In this document: piece after piece, positions 35,457 through 47,167 of the stretch
Numbering within the stretch: the first letter of the stretch is position 1
How the letters are laid out: each line of letters starts with the position of its first letter
Source of the DNA: Melampsora larici-populina 98AG31
Lineage: Eukaryota > Basidiomycota > Pucciniomycetes > Pucciniales > Melampsoraceae
Length of the DNA stretch: 64,000 nucleotides
NCBI RefSeq assembly: GCF_000204055.1
Contig: NW_006768851.1
Location: 124,001-188,000, forward strand
Reading direction: 5' to 3'
The notes under the pieces: generated by a model
Told to the model about the DNA's origin: nothing
What the model saw: only the letters and a program-made list of their open reading frames with translations
Database searches by the model: none
Program-made: the position numbers and the translations under genes

Positions 35457-38440
35457 ATGGATCTTGAATCAAATTCATCGTCTTTTGAAGAAGAACCACC
35501 GGACAACAATCCACATCCTGACAAACCTGCTGAGCACCAAACAATCAAGGTATGTGATTTTATAAATGAGCTTGGAATGACACCGAAGTCTTTCCTTCAA
35601 AACCTTATTGATTCCGATAAGCCTGCGGTAATCAAGTGTCGTCAATTCTTTGGATCAGCAACTGGATGGCCATCGACACTGAAAGTCATTGAGACTTTCA
35701 AGACTTTATTATTCAAGCATCGAAAAAGGAACAATATGGACAATTGGAACGCTTTCATATTGAAAGAAGTATGTGTAGACCATGCTATTTTTCTTTGCAA
35801 AGATTACTTTAAATTATTGAAGTGTTTCCTCATGATGAACTTTCAATTGATTGATGTAGGCAAAAGAGATTGTCAATTGTGAAGACTTGCCTAGGGGCGA
35901 AGCTCCAAACGGAAGCTTTTACAATGCCGGAAAAGTCGACCATTCATTTTTCAAGCCGGATTCAGAAGTTGCTCACGATGATAGCCTCAGAACCCATATA
36001 CCATTCTTACACGCCATTCTCTACTCGGAAACCGAAACATCAATCATTGCTCGTGATCTAGTTCGCAAAAAAAATCAGCAAAGGCAAAGAGTAAAGCAGA
36101 ACTTGAAGGCAAGGAGACGAACGATGAATCTCTGAATGATGGTGAATCAAACAGACTTGACTCAATGAGACGTAAACTGGACGCTTCGTCAGTGAAGGAT
36201 ATGGAGGGTGTTTCACATTCGCAAACAATCTCTCCAGGTGATGTGGAACAGAAGCAATTAGTTCAAGTAAGTATTTAAATTTCTTTGTTTTACAACCCAC
36301 ATTTGTATTCATTGAACTTGAACTGACTATTTTTTTGGCATATATCCTTTCAGGTTCCTGTTACAATCCTTTCCATGATAGCCTTTGTATCTAATCGGCG
36401 TTGCAATGGAAAGCAGCTACAGAATTCTCTCTCATTCATTGCATGCGGTGTCTCTGAGCGTATGAACGATTATCTACACTTCCTCTGATTGACTTCAAGT
36501 CGTGAAACTGGACTCACAGCAATGGACACCTTAGGTCACGCCTGCAAGAAATTGATCAAGAGTCGCATGGCTGAGAAGTACAACTTATATCCTTTTATGA
36601 CACTCGATAACATCGACATCCAAGCTCGTATCCACAATACACGGATAGAATCAACCACCAAAATGTTTCATGGGTCTTATGGATATCTACATTTTTTACC
36701 CGGCCATCTTACAAAAGATATTGATCCAAATGAGGCCACTGTCGAAAATCTTCTCAAATGTGTTGAAAAGAGTCAATCAGAGCCCTTCGAACCTTCATCA
36801 ATGTTACCTGATCAGAAAGATGATGCGCACTGGACATTAGTTCTGAAATCTCAGCTTGCTGAAGCGCTAGTCGAATACGAGGTCACACCAAATTCCGCTG
36901 CTCACATTGCCTGTAAAGAATCACTTGCCCTTGTTCCACCTCCAGTCGACACAATTCAAATGTACACTCTCGATATCATGATGCTAAAAATGATGAGTGC
37001 TTCAGATAATTCTACCAGCGGTGTCTCCGATATGCTGGGACAATGTCAAAAACAGACAAATGAAGATCCAGTTGAATTTGCAAAATTTCTTCGGGTAATT
37101 GAAGGTGATATGGGCACATGCCTGAACTTCAAATCTTTAGTCCGACAGCGCTTTCCCGCAAGGCACGCTGACGAAGCTCTGTCAAATGTTCTGAACATGC
37201 CTGGTTTGGCTCATTCACTATGGAATGTTGCAAGCAAAGTTTTGAGCCATCACTGGGGGAATTCAAAAGATTCTTGCGACACTGGGGTTCATCGGACTGC
37301 TGGTGCGCTTGGAATGAAGCCCAATAAACTTCCTTCACAACAAGATTTTAATTCTTTGATGCAGTTAATCTTCAAAAGCCACACTGCAACACTCGTCTTC
37401 CTTTTGAGGTATGGACTTTTGATCTTGATTAGGATTAGCTGTCTTGAACCAACTCAACTGTTTGATTCCACACAGGCAAACCATACAAGCTCGCGAAGTT
37501 CTGGTTGATTTAAAAGACCCTGGAGTGGCGCAGTCTATAATTGATGAATGCTATGAGCAATACTTCACCATTAACTCCTTATGTGATTCATCTAAAACCG
37601 GGGATTGGACCTTGTATAATCTGCGTCTACGCCTTAGAGACTTCGCTTCAATTGTCAAGGGTGATAAGGCAATGAGAGTTGGTGACATAGGACGTGTTTT
37701 ACTGATGTGGAAGCGATGGGCTGTTATGGCTCATGGTGTGAAGGGATTATCCCATTATGCAATACATCTTCCAAGATTTATATTGATTCTAGAAAAATAT
37801 CTACCTCCTAAGATTGCAAAAGCGATCAAACACAGTCTTCTTATTCCAACTGGCGGTCGAGAAGGACACTGGGTTGCAAAAGACTTTTATCTTGAGATTC
37901 AGAACTATTGGCTGAAGTATTTTTATAACAACTCTGTAAGTAATATTGAATTGACTTCTTTTTTTCAAAGAACAAGCTAATTTGCTTAAACTTTGAAATT
38001 AGGGGCAAGGGACTGAGATCGAAAGGCTAATGGAGAGATTCTCAATCTTAATACCTTTGGTAATGTCTGATCAACCATTGAACAAATCCAAATCAGAAAT
38101 TTGAAACTAATATTGATGTTTTTTTTCTGAACAGCTACGAGAACTGATACACCAAATGAAAGTAAGATCCGGTCTCAAAGATATCTATCAGAACAATAGA
38201 CATGTCATCACGCCTCAAACATTACAGAACTTTTTACGCATGGCTCAAGTCCACTTATGCGATCCAGAACTCTCTCAAAAAACACGTGATCTCGATAATA
38301 ATGATGAAGTGGATGATATAGAGGTTCTAGGAATTGAAAAGCTCTTTTCAATTGTTCAGGAGGAGGCAAGAAAAAAGAAGGATTCTCGATTCTCATGGGG
38401 TTTGATGAATGTCATCAACACAGTTTCAGAGTCAGTCTGA
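35457..38440 (+). pseudogene. DUF6589-domain protein gene of the 8-kb element, with two lesions
   Basis: DUF6589 is a domain of unknown function found in many basidiomycetes. Six exons read as 35457-35768, 35860-36266, 36354-37408, 37476-37935, 38003-38059 and 38135-38440, all with GT..AG introns and agreeing phases (about 865 aa). Matching blocks include MIAFVSNRRCNGKQLQNSL, LDNIDIQARIHN, HGSYGYLHFLP, FVRRYHALN-like text absent here, ADEALSNVLNMPGLAHSLWN, and near the C-terminus GREGHWVAKDFYLEIQNYW. Two lesions break it: a run of eight A at 36067-36074, where a multiple of three would keep frame, and an in-frame TGA at 36486-36488. The run could also be an assembly error. A transposase role is my inference from its place in the TIR element. 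Confidence 0.75.
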
Positions 38441-38550
38441 CAAGCAGTTCAATTGGTGGTTAATTCTAAATGTATTTTTGTTCGATAGCTGCTCAATTTA
38501 AAAGCCAACTTCTTTGAAATGATAAAACATGTTCATATCCTCAGCGCTTT

Positions 38551-41070
38551 TCAACCTTGTACACTCGGAGGTTTTATCTTCTTCTCTTCGCGTATTCTCT
38601 TCCTCTCAGCAATACCAGCGTCTTTGACAGCTTTCTCGGCGTCTTTGATAGCTTTTGCAGCAGCTTTTAATCGTGCTTTTTCAAGAGCTTCTTCTTGCCA
38701 AAGAGCTATTTCCTTTTGTCGTCTATCACGCTTTTCTTCTTTTGACTTTTCAGCTTCAGCAGCTTTCTCTTCGCGTATTCTCTTTCTTTCAGCAATCCCA
38801 GCATCCTTTAAAGCTTTCTCAGCCATTTTCAAACGTGATTGCTCACAATGCTCTTCTTCCACTAGTTCGAGATCCAAGATTTCTTGATCATTCTTGATTT
38901 GAATGTCCTCCAGCTCCTCTTGATGTTTCTTGAATGAATCACTTGTAAACCAACTCTGAATGCATTCATTAATACTACCAAAGTGTCCAGGTAATTGCTC
39001 ACCACCTAAAATTCCTCTGTGAAAGATGCCATTCTGGACAGCAGCATAGTTTTTGACGATTTGCCAAGCATCCTCCTGTTTGAAGAGAGTCGTGGGTTTC
39101 ATATGACATCCAGAAGGATAAGCTTGAGTAAAAAGTGCTTCGAAGCTTTCAGTAAGTGCGGCAGCTAGGTCATTCATAGCCGGGTTCAGTCGTATTGGAT
39201 CATCCATCTTACAAACAAGTGGGATCCCAGCAGCAGCCTTTTGTTTTGTAGCTGCCTTTGTTGGTTGAAAAGCTGTTATGTCTTTGGGTAAAGTTGGACT
39301 AGAATCAAGTAGTTCCTCTAGATCCGCAGATTTTGTATATGGTAGCAGTCGGATGATTCAAGCAGCAGCTTGAGGCTTGCAAGTTGAACATCGACATGCT
39401 GGCATTCCAATAGATTTTTTGTGGTCAATCTCTGATAGATAACCTGGATCAGACTTTGACATACATAGGGATGTATCCCTTGCTATAGATTGCAGAGTTC
39501 AGATTGATCTATCTTAGCATGTATAACAGAAATTCAGTTTTCAAAGAAGACTTACAGGTTATCCAAAGCGTAAACTACTCTAAGACAACATGGTGTCAAC
39601 CAAAACGCATTCATTCTTTCTTCGTTGTTCATATGGCCTGAAACTTCAATCTTGTCGATAGAGTTTGCACAACCTGGCATAGTCGGCTGAACAAAGATTA
39701 TAACTAGTCCGGGATTGTCTTTTCCGCGCCCAGCTCTTCCACCCATTTGATTGGATTCGGATGGGTCCATCGCGCCCATGATTACCACAGCTTTCACATG
39801 CTTCCAGTTCTGACCTAAGCCCAAGGCTGAAGTGCAAGAAAATATGGGAAATTTTCCCTCACCAAACTCCTCAGCTCGCACAAGCTTGTCTTTGTCACCA
39901 ATAGCAGAATGATATCTTCGGATGCAGCTACTGTTTCCATCACGTGCTTCATCAGGAGTACCACGAGCCTCACAAACAACTTTTGATACAGTACTGGTCG
40001 TGTTTCGAGTTCCAGAATATATTAACATTGGTGTCATTTCATCGTTTGAGACTCGTGATTCTGGAGGAATTATGAGTTTCAAATCATTGGCTGAATCGAG
40101 CGTAGAAGACAGGTAGATTCGAATGTACCACAGTTCTGGGCGTACAAGCTCGGCACGAATCATTGTCATATGTGCCGGAGTGATCCTCAAGCTGTCTTGG
40201 ATTGCTGAAATTGCTTGAGGTCGGCAAGTTGCTGACATGAGTAAAATCGGCACGTTGTCTGACGCCATCAGCTGTAGTCCAATATTTCCATACGAAGGCC
40301 TAAATTGTCCAACATCTTGAGGAGTGACATGGATGGAAAAGTTTCTTGATTTTCCACTTTCCTGTAGGCCCCAAAGATAAATACAATGGGCTTCGTCGAC
40401 GACTTTCAAAACTAGATGACGTTGAAACTTTTTGCTATGGTAAAGTTTTTGAAATTCTTCACTGTTCAAGAATATCTCCGGGCTCTAAAAAGGCAGATAT
40501 TTAGGCCATGTCTCAATCTTATACAAGTAAAAAAACATACAAGATAGATGAAAGAGTAATAGTTCTGCTGCGAATCTCTCAAAACTGCTTCGTTGAACGT
40601 GTTCTTGGTCAGGTTTACCGCAGTGATGCCAACTGCTTGCTTCTCCAAAACCTGAATCAAGATCACAATTGTGTGAGTGGAAAGTGTTGTTGACTTCCAG
40701 GTAAAAGATTCACCTGATTGTCACCGAGTGAATCCAGCGGGTTCAATACCAGTATGACTGGCTTCTTTGCTTTACTAAACATATGGAAGAAGAGTTCTGG
40801 AACTCGACTTTTCCCAAACCCCGTTCCAGCAAGTAAAAAGGTGATGTCACCGTTCACCAGGCTGGCCGCCGTGGTTATCTGTTCATCCTTTATATCGTAG
40901 GAAGGGTATTTTTTTTTGAACTTTGAAGCAACTGCTTCGTTTTGGTCATGAAGACTTGAAGCAAGCAGTTTATTGCTCAAAGTCGGATTCTCAAGCTCAA
41001 GATTATGCGAAGGTGGAAGTTGCTGGGGCGGGTTCGCCTGCGTATCACTTCGAGTTCGTCTTTTAGACAT
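38551..41070 (-). pseudogene. RecQ-like DEAH helicase gene of the 8-kb element, with one in-frame stop
   Basis: Exons read as 41070-40714, 40651-40541, 40484-39556 and 39478-38551, all phases agreeing (about 774 codons). Helicase motifs in order: AGTGFGKSR (Walker A, residues 81-89), LNPLDSLGDNQ (Ia), YLSPE (Ib), VVDEAHCIYLWG (II, near 185), LLMSATCRP (III), LIYSGTRNT (IV), FSCTSALGLGQNW (V) and QMGGRAGRGKDNPG (VI). DEAHCI followed by a W is the RecQ form of motif II. After the core come CRCSTC, a possible zinc-binding remnant, and a Lys/Glu-rich coiled coil with two copies of KDAGIAERKRIREEK. An in-frame TGA at 39358-39360 lies between CRCSTC and the coiled coil. It would remove only the tail, so a shortened helicase could still form. 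Confidence 0.82.
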
Positions 41071-41513
41071 CAATGCTTAGAATACGATGAAACAGATCAA
41101 TTCAAAGCGTGTTGATCGAGGTCAATTGGTCATGAAGGTCAACAGCTTCTTGACGAACTCATCTTTGTCGATTTGAGAAAGTTCAAATTTGGATTCGATG
41201 TTTACATGACACATGTAATATCACCCGCAGTCTTTTTTTGAAATTTCAAAAGTACAAATTTCGAGGTCAATAGCAACTTCTGCTTTTGATGAGAATAAAA
41301 AATAGTGAGGAGACAGAAAGATGTGGAAGAAGCGGAATGGTAATGTTTGAGTCTAAAAAAAAAAGTTGTAACTAAATGCAAAAGTTTTCTTTTGGTGCGG
41401 TTTTCTCCCACCAAAAGGTAATCGTGCTTGTCACCAAGAAAACCGAGATAACCCGTAAGTCCCTCTGCTCGCTAAAGCTCGCGAGGCACAGAGGGACTCT
41501 GTTAAGTTAGTCG

Positions 41514-41859
41514 GGCACTCATTTGTTCTCAAAACGTATTCAAGCTAAATTGCATCGATAATTTGCTCGTTTGTTTGTTGGTCCAGATGGCTTCGTTTGG
41601 GGTCTGAATGCAAGTCCACGCGAAGGATGATGAGGAATTATCTTCAAGAACGAGGATTCATGGGTTGGGTTGAGACGTACCCGTTCAGAGCCATACACAT
41701 GACTTCTCTGAAAGCCATAATGTTAGGTCTCAAGTGATGATATACACGCTTCTCGCCTTGAAATCAAAGCAAATTGTCAACTTTGGGAAACGCACCGAAC
41801 GTAACCCCAATCGCCACAACACTCGTTTCCGACAACGACCTCCCGATCAAGCCCTCAAG
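41514..41859. promoter_or_regulatory. Probable promoter and 5' leader of the eL8 gene
   Basis: Only 346 bp separate the end of the 8-kb element from the eL8 start codon. The stretch has no open frame of note. It must hold what remains of the native promoter, unless the element supplies part of it. Confidence 0.45.
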
Positions 41860-43253
41860 ATGGTATGCAAGAAACCTTTCGTTTCACTCATAAATCATTG
41901 TCATCACATATTCTACCTAGCTGGTTGAACTTTGTTCTTCCATGCATAGCAGGGATAAGACTGCCCAGAATTCTGGTTCTTAGTCTTTATCCCGGGGAGG
42001 CTTGAAACTTGATCTTCGGATATGATGGTTTCTATCAAAAGCCTGTTAGAAAGCTAAACATAGGAGAATATAAGCAACGCTTAAGAATCAAGCTTTTGAA
42101 GCTGATTCTTCCGTTCTTTCTCCTTTACTTTCAATGACCCCGAATCCCTGTTCTTACGTCTTGTTTTGTGTTGTAATCCCCTCCCTATCACCTCGCAGCC
42201 GCCAAAGAAGTCTGGAGTCAAGAAAGCCCCCGGTGCCGCCACCAGTGCTAAGCCTGGGCGCAACAGCAAAAGCGCCAAGAACCCACTTTTGGAGCGTCGC
42301 CCCAAGAACTTCGGTATTGGTATGTGCTGATACTTCGAATCATTTTTTCGCCGAGTTCCCTTCACTGCCCATAGCTGACCAGTCTATTCCAACGATTTTC
42401 TTCCATTTCTATACGCTGTGCAGGCCAGGACATCCAGCCCACTCGGGACCTAACACGTTTCGTGAAATGGCCCGAATACGTCCGTCTTCAGAGGCAGAAA
42501 GTCATCCTCAACCAACGTCTCAAAGTTCCTCCTTCAATCGCTCAATTCTCTCACACACTTGACAAGAACACCGCTACCCAACTGTTCCGATTGATGAACA
42601 AATACCGACCCGAGACACGACAGGAAAAGAAAGTTCGTCTCACTGCCCAAGCTGAAGCTATCGCCAAGGGTGATGCCAAGAAGGGAGAACCCATTGGCAA
42701 GAAACGTGCGTCTTTTCGCCCTTCTGTTAAGCAAATCGGCCATCACTTACCTACCCTCTCAATCTGGCAGCCCTCTATGTCAAATATGGTCTCAACCACA
42801 TTGTCGCCCTCATCGAAGCCAAGAAGACTTCCCTCGTTGTCATCGCCGATGACGTCGACCCTATCGAATTGGTTGTCTTCCTCCCCGCTCTCTGCCGTAA
42901 GATGGGTGTCCCCTACTGTATCGTCAAGAACAAGGCCCGACTTGGTACCGTCGTCCACAAGAAGACTGCCGCCGTCGTTGCTTTCTCCGAAGTCCGAAGC
43001 GAGGACAAGAGCGAGTTGGCTAAATTAGTCAGCGCTGTCAAGATCAACTTTGTCGAGAAATACGATGAAGCCAAGAAACACTGGGGTGGTGGTGTCCGGT
43101 TAGTTCACTTCATCATTATAGTTGGCTTCTCTATCTGATCTTTGGCTGACTTATGTCTTCCTCCTTTCCAGTGGTGCCAAATCATTTGCCATGTTGCAGA
43201 AACGTGCCAAGGCTGCTGGTCAATCAGTTGCCAGTGTCTCCAAGACTATCTAG
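41860..43253 (+). CDS. RPL8: 60S ribosomal protein eL8 (L8/L7a)
   Basis: This large-subunit ribosomal protein is unmistakable: [95 protein letters not shown] and KHWGGGVRG, as in all eL8 proteins. Exons read as 41860-41862, 42199-42319, 42424-42705, 42771-43098 and 43172-43253. The first exon is just the ATG, followed by a 336-bp intron, a layout common for fungal ribosomal genes. The reading continues [12 protein letters not shown] after the splice. No lesions are seen. Confidence 0.93.
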
Positions 43254-44840
43254 ATTATATTCTCGTCCTCTGTATGCCCTCGATTGTCATTTACACCCTA
43301 TTGAAAATGAACTATTGCCCTATGTTCAGTGTTGTGATACAGCACATTGAAGTCCCTTTGTAATCTGATGTAACTATACCCACCCTCGCAGACTAAAGCT
43401 CAATATTGTCTGCAAGTCAGTGTTACATCAACCTTTGTACGAGTTTTGCCACGCGAGCATAATTGCTGACCCTGTAGCCTGTTCTGCCTTTTCTGAGTTG
43501 AGATCCATCTGATTTATTTGGTCTTGAAATTCACGAAAACATCGTTTCGGGGTCCAAGATCAAAAAAGTTCAAGACCGAAGATACATTCACACTTGAGCG
43601 GTATGTGGCCGGTTCTTCACGCGCAGAGCATCAGCCAAAAAGCAACTTTAAGAAGACCCACATCAGCAGAATAACCACAAGCCGTGAATGTGAATATGCA
43701 TTTCCAATTAAAATTAAGGGTATTCAAGATCCGAGAAGTGGCCTCAAGAAGTGACACGCAGGAGCGTCTAGGACATGCTCCAGAAGTTTCTTGAGCTTTT
43801 GGAGGACCAGAAGTCTCCTGAGTGACACTTCTGCAGTTTTCTTTGTAACTTTGAGAGTCCCATCATCTGCTGCTCCTCATCACATCATGTCCATACCACC
43901 TAATCATGCCACGGGTGTCAGTCTGGCAGCAAGTGTTAAGAGGACTCAGAGGAGGTGCATACCATGAACGCATGCATGAGAGAATCTACGTAGGTTTAGG
44001 TTATGGAGTTCACAAGTCCACTTGTGGCTGTCACTTCTGAAATCTTGAACACCCTTAGGATATGTCAAGATTCCATTTAAGAGTTATGAGGTTGATCATG
44101 ATCACTCCAAGTGAATCCATGGATTTAGGACTCTCAGAACTCATTCTACATATACTGTGGGCTTAAATTGTTTTCTGTTCCTTCTTGTTGACAAAGCAAT
44201 TCTTGGCCTGTATGTAGGATACATAACCTTGCGTAAATCAAACTCAGCACAGAAAAATACCTTGGATAAAAGCCTTGTACAAGCTCTGTCCTAGTATTTG
44301 CCTCTGATGATGCCTCAGATTTCTCTGCCCAAGGCTTGGCAGTGGTGGGATATCCTGTTTTGATACCCAAAAGATAATTTGGGAATGATGTCTCCTTTTT
44401 TATGCATGAGTGGTTAGTGAAATCAAGTTGTTGCCTGTTTCAACTGTATAAAGCTGTTTTCTCATTCATGACACATACTTTTCAGCAACAAGTGACCTTT
44501 GGAAACCTATCAGCTATTGTGGTTGTTTTGAAGATGTATATTGATCAATCAACCAGCTCACATCTCCTGATATGATAAGTGTGAGGTTCTTGCTTTCACT
44601 AGACACTAAAATTGTAGATCTGGTTAGTGTCTTGAATGTTCCTAAGAAGGTCAATTTCAACTGATGAGTATTTCCACTGTAATGGCAAAAGACATGTACT
44701 ATGACAACAATTTAGGGGAGTATCATTGATAGTGTGAATTGTGATAGATCAGTAAGCACCAATGCTGTGGATGATAATATAGTCACACTAAATAGATTTA
44801 GAATGAGGATTTGGGTTAAGCTAAAAGTCCTGCACATTTT
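43254..44840. other. Spacer with no recognised gene
   Basis: This contains the eL8 3' end and AT-rich sequence. Short frames near 43518-43754 and 44146-44370 have no recognisable motif. The right part may be decayed retrotransposon sequence continuous with the copia remnant. Confidence 0.4.
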
Positions 44841-46471
44841 TTGAGCTGCTCCTTGAGGTGAAATGCCTTGTAGACTCTTTGCAGGTTCCTGTAAGCTCAA
44901 GGTAACTTTGTCTCTCTTGAAGAGCTCTATGTACTTGATCTACCTGGTAGATTAAGGGGGTATCCGGAATTAGGCTTAGGATTTGCTATACTTCCTCAGT
45001 GTATCTGAGGGAAAATATATCAGTCAGTAGGTTTTCTGTTTTAGACTGGGTACTTCCAGAATGTTGAAACATGGCCCAGTTTTGCACCCCAGCACAGGTA
45101 AAGATCTTTGACCCATAACATTCAGTCTGATACCATTAGCTACTGTAACAGCTGACACATTTGGGACAGAGATATCCATTGAACCATCAATTTAATCAGG
45201 TAAGAAATCAGCCAAACAGGACTGAGTGAATCCTGGATCCAGAACCCAAATTTGTTTACCAACCTCAGTGTTTAATACAAGGTTATCATCAACAAATAGA
45301 AAACCTGATCCTTCAGGACAAAAAACTTGAGTATTGGGAGCAGGATCCCTTACTGATTTAATTCGAGATGGCATGGTTGAAGTATGTGAAACCAACCACC
45401 CAGGTTGAGAAGACAAAGCATTAGATGGAGAAGGATGATATATAGACTCCTGATCAACTACATTAGCTGGTACCACAGATGAGAAAGTTGATGTTTGATT
45501 TTGCATGACTTGAAAGAACCATTCTCTGGCTAATTTATCACAAGTTTGCCAGTCATGGTCACAAATGCCACAGTGACTACAATCAGTACTTGGAGATTGA
45601 TTGTTGAGCACAGGTTCACAACAATTTACCTGTTGAGTATTCTTTCTGAAGTTAGGAGAGTGGGATACAGGAGCTTGAGGTTGCAACAGGAGGGTGGGAA
45701 CCAACAGCAGAGAGCTGAGGTGGATTTGGACAATTAGAAACAGCCAGAACTTGACCAGATGCAGCACTTTCATGATCTTGTTGTTGTATACCTTTGTGTC
45801 AAAGAGTCCAAATGAAAGAGACAGAGGTCATTGTAGATTGACCCAACAGATCACTGATTGACAAGTTCCAATCAATTGGTACGGAGGAACTGATAGCTGC
45901 GCAAACAATATTGCCATTCCAACTGCCAAAGGCGACTTATCTACAAGTTGCTTGACTCATTCACCAAGCCTTTCAACATTGTCTAAATGAACCTCGATGT
46001 TGTCATCAAGCATTTGACAAGAGATAAGTTGACAAATAACAAAAAGATTTGATCTCATGGAGGTATTGTTGTGAGAGTCCAAAAGAGCACTCCACATCTT
46101 AGCAGTGTCACCCATATGAGGGCGCAGAACAGTATAGTTGGCTGAATGAGCATATTGAAGAAGAACAGAACAGATAGAATTGTTCTGCTGAAGCCATTGG
46201 AAATTAGGCTGTTCAGGTTCACAAAGGTTTGTATTAAGAATGTGAACCAAACCAGCTCCAATAATGGATCCTGACATGGCTGATTATCAATTTCCATAAT
46301 TGGAATCATTGCCAGGAAGAGACAGAAGTCTTAGGCCAACAACAGGTGACGTTGGTAAGGCCAAGGGACCCCAACAAGGACCTACACAAAAAGGATACTT
46401 GATATTAGTGGACGGGGTAGACACTCCTGTTTTGCCCTTTCCAGTAACCACAGGATTGGAGGAGGATGCCA
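44840..46471 (-). pseudogene. Decayed copia-type retrotransposon, gag to protease
   Basis: Reading the minus strand from an ATG at 46471: a gag start ending LPGNDSNYGNWKL (the LxGxNYxxW pattern of copia gag), then LLDSHNNTSMRSNLF near 46050. Next comes a zinc knuckle CSHCGICDHDWQTC near 45540-45580, then WVLDPGFTQSCLADF near 45200, matching the WxLDSGxTxH protease site but with changed residues. It continues VTVANGIRLNVMGQ. The text is spread over several frames with stops, so it is dead. Integrase and reverse transcriptase are not recognisable. I found no LTRs. It is a domestic retroelement relic. Confidence 0.65.
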
Positions 46472-47167
46472 TTATAGGGATCAATTGAGTGAATAGCAAG
46501 ATTCAATTGCTCATAACTCATAACCTGTTGGGCTGGATACAAACCAGTAAACATTAGATAAAAAGAGAAAGAAACTGCTGATAAATTAAATAAGATTGTG
46601 AGTGATACAGTCAGATGAAGAAAAAGAAAGACTGAAACTGTATCAGGGTTCAGGTTATAAGTAAAGCAAAAACAAGAGAACAGAAAAATGAAATCATATG
46701 ACGTCACAAAATGAAAACATGAGAGAATGATGTCATAAGATGAATTTGTGGAATGTGAAATAAAATAAGATGAAATGTAAATTACATGATAATATAAATG
46801 GACATTCACCTTTTAAAGCAGACATACCGTCTTTCTTGAAAAGCTTGTCCCAAAAGCTTTCAAGGACTAAAGGTTTGTTTGTAAATCTAAAAGATGATCA
46901 GGCCAATCGAGCTGATCTTGAGTAAGCCAGGTCAGGTTTGACCTGGCTAAAGAACCCGATCCGTCTCCTACCCCGTCCCAATATCCAGATCTGATCAAAG
47001 ACCTCAGGTTTCCTAGTTGGTACATATTGGTTTTTAGCCATCGATTCTCCCATTCCCTCATCATCACCATCATTTTCTCATTTCTGCTATGTTCTTTGTC
47101 TAAATTCAACGTTTCCTCTTCAAACTTCATCTTGCTTGACCCGGTACTATCAACATCTTCAGAAGAA

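Larger units (their letters stand above)
33531..41513. mobile_element. 8-kb TIR element encoding a DUF6589 protein and a RecQ-like helicase
   Basis: The right TIR (about 41235-41513) matches, inverted, a left TIR made of 33531-33623 plus 35098 to about 35282. The left TIR is split by a later insertion (33624-35095). The ends are CTAACTTGAC and, inverted, CTAACTTAAC. Each is followed by a hairpin containing GTCCCT..AGGGAC and then ACTTACGGGTTATCTCGG. The flanks TCAGGCACT (33522-33530) and TCGGGCACT (41514-41522 region, reading from TTAG) form a 9-bp duplication with one mismatch; the match may be read as starting directly after AAGTTAG at 41511. Inside, a DUF6589 gene (plus) and a RecQ-like helicase gene (minus) converge with 110 bp between their stops. 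I know of no described transposon class with this gene pair. The right boundary is uncertain by about 3 bp. Confidence 0.82.

Noticed and set aside
38551..41070. Helitron or Crypton origin for the helicase
   Set aside because: Helitrons carry a Rep domain fused to a Pif1-type helicase; this has RecQ motifs, no Rep text, and the element has long TIRs and target duplications, which Helitrons lack. No tyrosine recombinase motif was seen for a Crypton.
41874..42198. Alternative eL8 start inside the first intron
   Set aside because: The lysine-rich N-terminus runs in frame back to the acceptor at 42198 with no ATG before it, and joining to the ATG at 41860 gives the expected start.
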